Shown here piece after piece: positions 18,657 through 24,111 of a DNA stretch of 27,444 nt. The position numbers and the translations under genes are program-made. Location: the IMG/VR virus record IMGVR_UViG_3300028558_000086, positions 1 to 27,444 of that record. One strand, written 5' to 3'. Within the stretch, counting starts at the first letter, position 1, and each line of letters begins with the position of its first letter. The DNA comes from a virus. A model generated the notes under the pieces. It was not told the DNA's origin. It saw only the letters and a list, made by a program, of their open reading frames with translations, and did not search any database.

Positions 18657-20396
18657 TCAGAATCCGTCGGGAGTTACTGGAGATGAACTCACAGGTAAGG
18701 ACAAGTTGCCAGTCAGCTTGCCCCAGCACTTTATAGTTCCACTCTTGAGAACTGCGCAGGTCGATTCATTAGCCCCGACTGCCACGCTTGTGGCGTCTAG
18801 GATCCCAGGTACAACTACGCCGATATTGTTGGTCTTCGTTGTTCCATCACCTAACTCACCACTCTCGTTAAAACCCCAGCATTCAACTTCTGAGGTTGTA
18901 GTGAGTGAGGGGCGGCTGTAAACTCCACAGGCATGGGATGAGCCTGCTGCTATCCCAGAGTTCTGTAAGCTAATCGTCTGATAGGTTATTGTGGAGGGGG
19001 CTAGGGTTGGTACTGTGCTATTGTATTGTGACCCCCAGCAAAAAGATTGGTTGGCATCAGATATGTAGCAGATATTGCTGGACCCAACAGAGAACTGAAT
19101 AGCATTCGAGATGCTCTGAATTGCTATTGGGGTTGATGTTGACTTGGTGGTAGTAGTTGTTGCAAACTCTCCGTTGAGACTTTGCCCCCAGCACTTGATG
19201 GTCTTGTCACTCAGCAAGGCGCAAGCGAAGCTTGCGTTTGCCGCTATCCCTATCGCGTTGGTGATCCCGACCACCTGAGTTAGGGTTGCAGAGTAGTAGT
19301 AGTCGCTCGAAGTGCCATCAATGCCGTTACCAAGGGTCCCATACTTGTTGTACCCTACACACCATACGGTATGGTCAGCAAGAAGGACACAGGTGTAGAA
19401 GTTCCCAACAACGACATCAATCGCATTTGACACCCCGAGGAACTGAACTGGGTTTGGGTTGGGGGTGTAAGGGTCAGCATCATTGGGCAAAGAGCGTCCA
19501 TCTCCAAGCTCACCGTCAGCATCGGAGCCCCAGCATTTGACAGTACCATCATTCAAGAGAGCGCAAGTATGGCTCGTGTATGTCGATACTTTGACAGCAT
19601 TCGAGATTCCAGTAACTTGGACAGGGGTCGCATTGTTGTTAGTTGTTCCGTTCCCAAGTTGACCAGACTTGTTTAACCCCCAACACTTGATGTTGCCGTT
19701 GCTCAATACTGTGCAGGTTTGGCTTGAACCAACTGATACCTGAGTGGGGACTGGAGGAGCTACTGCAGAGCTTCCACCCGTCGAAGGGCTTCCACCGGTG
19801 CCTGGAGTTGAGCCACCGGTGCCTGGAGTTGAGCCACCGGTGCCTGGAGTTGAGCCACCGGTGCCTGGAGTTGAACCTCCGGTGCCTGGAGCTGAACCTC
19901 CCGTGGCTTGGCTTCCACCGGTGCCTGGAGCTGAACCGCCGGTACCCTTGGTTGAACTTCCGCCGGTTGCCTTTGATCCTCCGGTACCCTGAGTAGAACT
20001 TCCGCCGGTTGCCTTTGATCCTCCAGTTGCCTTTGATCCTCCAGTTGCCTTTGATCCTCCGGTACCTTGTGGGCTCCCGCCGGTACCCTTTGGAGTCGTG
20101 GTGCCTATCGAGCTGAACCCGCCCGTAGAGGTTGTACTCTGGGGGGAGCTTCCGCCGGTGGCTTGTCCTTGGTCCCCGCCCGTCTCGCCAACTACCGCTG
20201 AGGTCCCCGCTACATTAGCCGAGGAGCCACCCGTAGACTCGGAAGAGGAGCCACCCGTAGACCCAGTCTCTGTATTCAGGGTCGCTGATCCACCAGTACT
20301 CTCTACCGTGCTCACGGAAACTGGGGTTCCATCAGAATTACTTCCGCAAGCGGTGAGTACGAGAACTAGTGCGATTATGGTCTGGAACTTGGACAT
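18657..20396 (-). CDS. Surface lipoprotein: TGGS-repeat linker plus seven-bladed RCC1 propeller
   Basis: I start at the second ATG (20396): GAGG lies seven bases before it, and the likely promoter would start RNA downstream of the first ATG at 20408. That gives 579 residues. The signal peptide MSKFQTIIALVLVLTAC ends in an LTAC lipobox, so the protein is lipidated at Cys17. Residues about 25-225 are Ser/Thr/Gly linker with about 20 TGGS motifs. The rest is seven RCC1-type repeats of about 45-60 residues with the signature 'C.LL..G..KCWG.N..G.LG.GT', enough for a closed propeller. Nearly every blade has two Cys, suggesting disulfides and an exported location. Such lipoproteins are common in Myxococcota genomes. 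Here it is the only reverse gene in a phage block, hence a likely cargo gene. Its binding partner is unknown. Confidence 0.9.
   Translation of the reverse strand: MSKFQTIIALVLVLTACGSNSDGTPVSVSTVESTGGSATLNTETGSTGGSSSESTGGSSANVAGTSAVVGETGGDQGQATGGSSPQSTTSTGGFSSIGTTTPKGTGGSPQGTGGSKATGGSKATGGSKATGGSSTQGTGGSKATGGSSTKGTGGSAPGTGGSQATGGSAPGTGGSTPGTGGSTPGTGGSTPGTGGSTPGTGGSPSTGGSSAVAPPVPTQVSVGSSQTCTVLSNGNIKCWGLNKSGQLGNGTTNNNATPVQVTGISNAVKVSTYTSHTCALLNDGTVKCWGSDADGELGDGRSLPNDADPYTPNPNPVQFLGVSNAIDVVVGNFYTCVLLADHTVWCVGYNKYGTLGNGIDGTSSDYYYSATLTQVVGITNAIGIAANASFACALLSDKTIKCWGQSLNGEFATTTTTKSTSTPIAIQSISNAIQFSVGSSNICYISDANQSFCWGSQYNSTVPTLAPSTITYQTISLQNSGIAAGSSHACGVYSRPSLTTTSEVECWGFNESGELGDGTTKTNNIGVVVPGILDATSVAVGANESTCAVLKSGTIKCWGKLTGNLSLPVSSSPVTPDGF
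19790..20100 (-). repeat. Tandem coding repeats (21-bp and 18-bp units) encoding TGGSTPG / TGGSKA
   Basis: Reading the plus strand, the 21-base unit CCTGGAGTTGAGCCACCGGTG occurs three times exactly at 19801-19863 and continues as near copies to about 19944. From about 19960 to 20065 an 18-base unit built around CCGGTTGCCTTTGATCCT is repeated. All units are multiples of three, so gain or loss of copies keeps the frame and only changes linker length. Confidence 0.85.
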
Positions 20397-20411
20397 TTTA
20401 TGCCTCATACA

Positions 20412-20440
20412 GTATTACGTCCGAGCAGCCTGGTTCTCAA
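20412..20440 (-). promoter_or_regulatory. Sigma70-like promoter of the RCC1 lipoprotein
   Basis: On the minus strand, TTGAGA (20440-20435; 5/6 to the -35 consensus) is separated by 17 bases from TAATAC (20417-20412; a poor 3/6 -10 match, while the overlapping AATACT is 4/6 with an 18-base spacer). Transcription would begin around 20405, just inside the first ATG, leaving GAGG and the second ATG as the translation start. The call is by eye, without scoring. Confidence 0.45.
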
Positions 20441-20510
20441 CAAGAAACCTAAATCCCCTCATCTTTTCTGGATATCTCACCCCGTAGTACTTGTGGGTGA
20501 CTTTTTCACT

Positions 20511-20539
20511 TATCTAGGGGTTTTGTATACCCCTAGATA
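20511..20539. promoter_or_regulatory. Perfect 10-bp inverted repeat in the divergent control region
   Basis: TATCTAGGGG (20511-20520) and CCCCTAGATA (20530-20539) flank a 9-base T/A-rich centre with GTATAC. It lies between the reverse lipoprotein and the forward envelope cassette, 14 bases before the ATG at 20554, and its right edge touches the only AGGA-like ribosome site. No T-run follows on either strand, so it is not a normal terminator. A repressor operator or a translation-controlling hairpin both fit. The rest of 20397-20553 holds no gene that I can see. Confidence 0.6.
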
Positions 20540-20553
20540 GGAACCAGAAAAAG

Positions 20554-21015
20554 ATGGACATCAATAGCCTAGCCAGCAGTATTTTCAACGTCCAAACGAT
20601 CTATCTCTGTTTGGCAATCTACGTCGTAACTTACTTGATTCGTAGGGTAATCGAGGGCACTTGGAGTATCCTCATCCAGCAGGGTGAAGCCAAGAAGGTA
20701 TCCGTGTCCAGTAGAATTTGGGAGGAGGTAGTTGTACCGATACTCCCAATCATGATCGGTGGCGGATTGAGTTTTGCCGCAAAAACCTTCGTTTGGCCAG
20801 ACTTTGCGATCAAGACGAAGCTTGCTAGGTTCTTGTACGGGTGTATCTGTGGTTTGTTCTCGGCTTTCATCTACAATAGAATCCGAGGTTGGCTGAAGAG
20901 CAGATCTGACTTCTCGGTAGATGAGGCAGACGAGCCTATTGCATTGAAAGCCCCTAGGCTCGATGGTCCTATTCCCCCTGCTCCTCCAAAGTCAGAGCCC
21001 CCCAAGGCTGCCTAA
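20554..21015 (+). CDS. Small polytopic membrane protein, first gene of the envelope cassette
   Basis: The product has 153 residues. There are three likely membrane segments: about 16-33 (IYLCLAIYVVTYLI), 58-76 (VVVPILPIMIGGGLSFAA) and 92-109 (FLYGCICGLFSAFIYN). The C-terminal 40 residues are acidic, then Pro-rich (GPIPPAPPKSEPP), and probably cytoplasmic. Size and topology would allow a holin-type role, but there is no adjacent endolysin and I see no family motif, so I leave it as a membrane protein. It is the first gene after the divergent control region, 12 bases before the next membrane-anchored gene. Confidence 0.7.
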   Translation: MDINSLASSIFNVQTIYLCLAIYVVTYLIRRVIEGTWSILIQQGEAKKVSVSSRIWEEVVVPILPIMIGGGLSFAAKTFVWPDFAIKTKLARFLYGCICGLFSAFIYNRIRGWLKSRSDFSVDEADEPIALKAPRLDGPIPPAPPKSEPPKAA

Positions 21016-21027
21016 GGTTAACCATAA

Positions 21028-21597
21028 ATGACTGAATCAAGCACAGAGTCCTTCGGAACTAGGTTCTGGAAGGCGTTTGTAGGTTTCTTTTTCGGGATTT
21101 GGGCCTTCATAAAGAAGCTCAGCCCCAAAGTTTTGGGCCCGCTCGCGGCCCTTGTCATAATAGTAATTGCTGTCGTTCTAGTCTCCATGGGGTTCAAGGA
21201 ACTCCAGATTGGTGGCATCCTAGGGAAGCTGCTCGGGAAGAAGGGTGGGACTAATCCAGGTGGGCCAACAGTAGAGACAGCCAACACCATCGACCCCAAG
21301 CGTGTTGGCCCTGATGGCAAACTCATCCCCCAGGGAGATCCAGATCCGAAGGGTGATACTCAGGCGGTAGTCGTACCGATCCAGACCCCTGGGATATTCT
21401 CAGACCCAAGTACAGTTACTTATGTGGCTCCGGGTGACACCCAGCCGACAGTGATCCCCCTACCTACAGGTGTAACCAGCAAGCAAGTAGATCAGGTTAT
21501 CATAGTTCAGCCGAACGTGGTAGCTGTCACAGTTAAAGACACCTCAGGAGTATCTGCGCAGACAGTTGAGGATCTTCTTAACAAATATCGTAAGTGA
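21028..21597 (+). CDS. Membrane-anchored protein with Pro/Gly-rich periplasmic-type tail
   Basis: The product has 189 residues. Residues 14-30 are an aromatic amphipathic stretch (AFVGFFFGIWAFIKKL), followed by one strong membrane segment at about 36-56 (LGPLAALVIIVIAVVLVSMG). After it come a Gly/Lys-rich hinge, a Pro/Asp-rich linker and a small beta-like domain (about 115-189) ending in a short helix (TVEDLLNKYRK). One membrane anchor plus an extended tail would be compatible with an inner-membrane spanin or an envelope-bridging protein, but neither a second spanin subunit nor a family match is visible. The stop overlaps the next start (TGATG), so the two are probably co-translated. Confidence 0.7.
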   Translation: MTESSTESFGTRFWKAFVGFFFGIWAFIKKLSPKVLGPLAALVIIVIAVVLVSMGFKELQIGGILGKLLGKKGGTNPGGPTVETANTIDPKRVGPDGKLIPQGDPDPKGDTQAVVVPIQTPGIFSDPSTVTYVAPGDTQPTVIPLPTGVTSKQVDQVIIVQPNVVAVTVKDTSGVSAQTVEDLLNKYRK

Positions 21598-22493
21598 TGG
21601 ACCCCAAGCTCAACCCCCTTGACCAACTCATCGCAGCTCGTGTAAAGTTTCGTTTCGCCTCTATTAGGAACGCAAACCCGATAGATACTAACGACTACCA
21701 ACGGGCTATCCGATCATTGAAGGAAGCGGACTCCATCCTCGCTGAGGTAAAGACGTCCACCTCTAGGCATGAGTCAGCAGCAAAAAGTGCATTGAATGCA
21801 TTTTCTACTGCTGTTGACGAGATTCCTGGTAAATTGGAGAAGCTTGGGATCAACATCAAGGGGATTCAGAGGTTTCAGACTCAGCTCGTGAACCTAGTCA
21901 AGGTTGCAAAGAAGGGCTCCCCCCTACGAGCGTACAGTACATTCTCTAGTGATAGGCCTCTCAATAAGGTCGAGAGCGTCATAAACAGTCTGGGTAAGGC
22001 TGCCCTGAAGTCCGCCGGAGTTGGGACTAAGATACTGAAGCCAGCTCTAGTTGCTCATACTTTGCAAGATGTAGTGAGTGTCTTCAGTGATGTTATCTAT
22101 GCTTGCGATGAGTGGTATGCTTTTGCAGGTTCTAGTGCCAGCAGTATCGACCAACTTGTCATGGATGCTTGGTGGATTCAGGAAGAGCCCTTCTCTAGCG
22201 GATTCACACTAACCAGGGAGTACGAGGAGTACGTCAAAGCTCAGCGAGTTTTCGCTAAGCAGAATAAGGACCTTCTCGATACAGTTCGGCATAACGTTAT
22301 CGGTCTTCCAATGGCTAGCACCAAGTTCGAAGATTGCGAAGACGTTAACCTCTGCATATCTACTGCAATCAAAGCCCTCGATGAGGCTTTGAAGCTTAAC
22401 TTGGACTTCGGTAAGAAGTGGGGTGACTTCAGATCCAAGAATCAGGACCAGTCAACAGGACAGAAGTCCTTATTTGCACGGGCTAGGCGGTAG
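21597..22493 (+). CDS. Hypothetical alpha-helical protein of the envelope cassette
   Basis: I choose the ATG at 21597, which overlaps the previous stop (TGATG), rather than the GTG one codon earlier; this gives 298 residues. It is mainly helical: charged helices at about 35-100 (YQRAIRSLKEADSILAEV; LEKLGINIKGIQRFQTQLV), a region rich in Ala/Ser/Val at 125-190, and a final helix pair (STAIKALDEALKLNLDFG). Three cysteines lie at scattered positions; there is no signal peptide or clear membrane segment. It is followed after two bases by the hairpin leader of the secreted protein gene. I do not recognise the family. Being in the same run as two membrane genes and one secreted gene, it may act at the envelope; that is inference only. 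Confidence 0.65.
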   Translation: MDPKLNPLDQLIAARVKFRFASIRNANPIDTNDYQRAIRSLKEADSILAEVKTSTSRHESAAKSALNAFSTAVDEIPGKLEKLGINIKGIQRFQTQLVNLVKVAKKGSPLRAYSTFSSDRPLNKVESVINSLGKAALKSAGVGTKILKPALVAHTLQDVVSVFSDVIYACDEWYAFAGSSASSIDQLVMDAWWIQEEPFSSGFTLTREYEEYVKAQRVFAKQNKDLLDTVRHNVIGLPMASTKFEDCEDVNLCISTAIKALDEALKLNLDFGKKWGDFRSKNQDQSTGQKSLFARARR

Positions 22494-22495
22494 GC

Positions 22496-22518
22496 GTCAC
22501 CTCCGGTGTAGAGGTGAC
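22496..22518 (+). promoter_or_regulatory. Hairpin that sequesters the Shine-Dalgarno of the secreted barrel-like gene
   Basis: GTCACCTC (22496-22503) is perfectly complementary to GAGGTGAC (22511-22518), with a 7-base loop CGGTGTA. The right arm contains the GAGGTG ribosome site and ends one base before the ATG at 22520. The left arm is itself a copy of the anti-Shine-Dalgarno (CACCTC). In RNA this should lower initiation unless something opens it. The loop sequence recurs before two later genes. Confidence 0.65.
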
Positions 22519-22519
22519 C

Positions 22520-23119
22520 ATGAAACGCCTCCTGACTGCCTTGACGTTGCTCCTATGGCCTGTGGCAGCACAAGCTCAAGGAGCGTGTGCCTCGGGTTCG
22601 ACTTGTGTCTCAGACGTTGATCTGAAGACTTTTATCACCTTGGCACAAGAGAAGCAGTGCCTGCAGAAGACTCAACCCACTTTTCAGTTGGATCCTATCG
22701 CTGTTATAGTGGATAAGGATGGTCGAGTTTACTACTCCGGTGATGAGCCCAAACCATACTCCTTGAAACTGACTTGGTGCACCTACGAGGTGACCACTAC
22801 GGGTAAGGTGGCCTTGGTCGTCGCCAAGAATGAGCCACCAGTATGGGGTTTCAGATTCCGTCCTAAGTTTGCAGGGAGTTACTTGTTCGTCGATGGTTTC
22901 TCCAGTACTAAGGCGGTTGATGGAGTTGACATCGGAATCTTGTGGGACTTCCTCTACTATAAGGCGGTCAACCTCAACGTTGCTACTGGGTTCAGATCCA
23001 TTGGCGCTGGTCTAGGTGTTGACTTGTTCAAGAACATGACCTTGTATGGTGGTTACGCTTTTTCATGGTGGACTCTGAAGCACAACCCTAGTATAGGTGT
23101 TGGTTTTGCGCTCTGGTGA
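22520..23119 (+). CDS. Secreted protein with outer-membrane beta-barrel-like C-terminus
   Basis: The start is the ATG at 22520 behind GAGGTG, not the in-frame GTG at 22514; 199 residues. A clear Sec signal peptide (MKRLLTALTLLLWPVAAQAQ) has an AQA cleavage site near residue 18. The mature N-terminal part has four cysteines and a helical segment (DLKTFITLAQEKQCLQK). From about 110 onward come amphipathic strands with alternating hydrophobic residues (WGFRFRPKFAGSYLFVDGF, VNLNVATGF, SIGAGLGVDLF, MTLYGGYAFSWW), and the protein ends in GVGFALW with a terminal aromatic residue, the signal typical of outer-membrane barrels. The count of strands is low for a closed barrel on its own. A surface-modification, exclusion or outer-membrane-disrupting role is possible; none is proved. 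Its stop overlaps the endonuclease gene. Confidence 0.7.
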   Translation: MKRLLTALTLLLWPVAAQAQGACASGSTCVSDVDLKTFITLAQEKQCLQKTQPTFQLDPIAVIVDKDGRVYYSGDEPKPYSLKLTWCTYEVTTTGKVALVVAKNEPPVWGFRFRPKFAGSYLFVDGFSSTKAVDGVDIGILWDFLYYKAVNLNVATGFRSIGAGLGVDLFKNMTLYGGYAFSWWTLKHNPSIGVGFALW

Positions 23120-24087
23120 TGACTACGGCCTTCGTATACTCCATTACCAACAACCTCAGTAAAAAAGTGTACATTGGTAAGACCACGAACTTGAAAAGTC
23201 GATGGAAGTATCATAGAGGCGTCAAGAAACGCGGTTGGGTATCGCTCATCAGTCGTGCGATTAGAAAGTATGGTGTTGAAAACTTCACCTTTACAGTACT
23301 AGCTTCCTACTCGAGTGAGGAGGAAGCTTACTCAGGAGAAGTTGATTGGATCTCTAGGCTTCAATCCAATGACCCTGGCAAAGGTTACAACCTTGAATCT
23401 GGCGGCATGGGAGGTAAGAGAGCTTCCGAAGAGACTCGGCTCAGACAATCATTGAAACGTAAGGGTATACCAAGACCTCCAGAGGTTATAGCTAAGTTAC
23501 ATTCCCCTGAATCTCGAAAGAAAGTAGCTGATGCTAAGCGAGGGCAACACCTACCTGAAGTCACGAGGAAAAAGATCTCGGCTGCTCATCTAGGAAAGCC
23601 TAAAAATCCAAAAGCCGTAGAGAAGTCAGCTGCTGGGCATCGAGGGAAGCCATTGTCTCAAGAGCATAGAATTAAGTTGAGTCATGCTCTAAGGGGCCGA
23701 GTCTTCTCCACCGAACATCGAGAGAAGATAGCTGAGTCAAATAGAGTCAAAGGCCTTGCTGCACGAGGTGTACCATTATCACCAGAACGTAAGGCTAAAA
23801 TAAGCTTGGCACTTAAAAGTGTAACTCATACTTGGGCAAAACCTCTAACACTAGAGCACAAAACCAAGCTTAGTTTAGCTACAAAAGGTCGTCCTCTAGC
23901 ACCTGAGCACATTGCTAAGTTGACCGAAGCAAATAGAATTAACGGTGCAAAGAGGCGTGGAGTACCTCTAACCCCAGAACGTCGAGCTAACATGAGTGCT
24001 GCTCAGAAAGGTCGCCCAAAGTCACCTGAACATATAGCAAGAGTGGTTGAGGCTAAAAGGGCTGCTCGACTTGCCCGTCAAACTTAA
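23119..24087 (+). CDS. GIY-YIG homing endonuclease with NUMOD3-like DNA-binding repeats
   Basis: The start is the ATG at 23119, in a TGATG overlap with the previous gene; 322 residues. The GIY-YIG nuclease domain covers about 1-95: VYSITN (6-11), VYIGKT (17-22), catalytic Arg28 in SRWKYH, catalytic Glu74 in GEVDWI, and YN (90-91) before an ESGG turn, as in I-TevI/Seg enzymes. The 'GIY' triplet is degenerate (FVY). The rest (about 100-322) is some 11 helical modules of 17-27 residues of the NUMOD3 type ('LSPEH..KLS.A.KGRP'), which contact DNA in such enzymes. It should cut a phage-less allele nearby and spread itself. Placement between an envelope gene and the replication genes is typical of a free-standing homing gene. 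Confidence 0.92.
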   Translation: MTTAFVYSITNNLSKKVYIGKTTNLKSRWKYHRGVKKRGWVSLISRAIRKYGVENFTFTVLASYSSEEEAYSGEVDWISRLQSNDPGKGYNLESGGMGGKRASEETRLRQSLKRKGIPRPPEVIAKLHSPESRKKVADAKRGQHLPEVTRKKISAAHLGKPKNPKAVEKSAAGHRGKPLSQEHRIKLSHALRGRVFSTEHREKIAESNRVKGLAARGVPLSPERKAKISLALKSVTHTWAKPLTLEHKTKLSLATKGRPLAPEHIAKLTEANRINGAKRRGVPLTPERRANMSAAQKGRPKSPEHIARVVEAKRAARLARQT

Positions 24088-24091
24088 TCTT

Positions 24092-24111
24092 AGTCGGTGT
24101 ATTAGTACCGA
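24092..24111 (+). promoter_or_regulatory. CGGTGTA leader motif before the SNF2-type helicase
   Basis: AGTCGGTGTATTAGTACC precedes the ATG at 24111. TCGGT (24094-24098) can pair with ACCGA (24107-24111), which includes the first base of the start codon. No ordinary purine-rich Shine-Dalgarno is present; GGTG at 24096-24099 is the only match to the 16S tail. The same AGTCGGTGTA occurs before the gene at 25870. Confidence 0.45.

Noticed and set aside
19724-19996. Plus-strand repeat ORFs (RCLEL or PPVPGVE repeats) that could pass for a repeat protein
   Set aside because: They arise only because the TGGS-coding repeats are multiples of three and so leave other frames open.
19790-20100. Regular short repeats resembling a CRISPR array
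   Set aside because: Units are directly adjacent with no unique spacers, and they encode the lipoprotein stalk in frame.
20554-21015. Calling the three-segment membrane protein a holin
   Set aside because: Topology alone is not enough; no endolysin is adjacent and no holin family motif is seen.
21028-21597. Calling the anchored protein an i-spanin
   Set aside because: No o-spanin partner is nested or adjacent, and the expected periplasmic coiled coil is absent.
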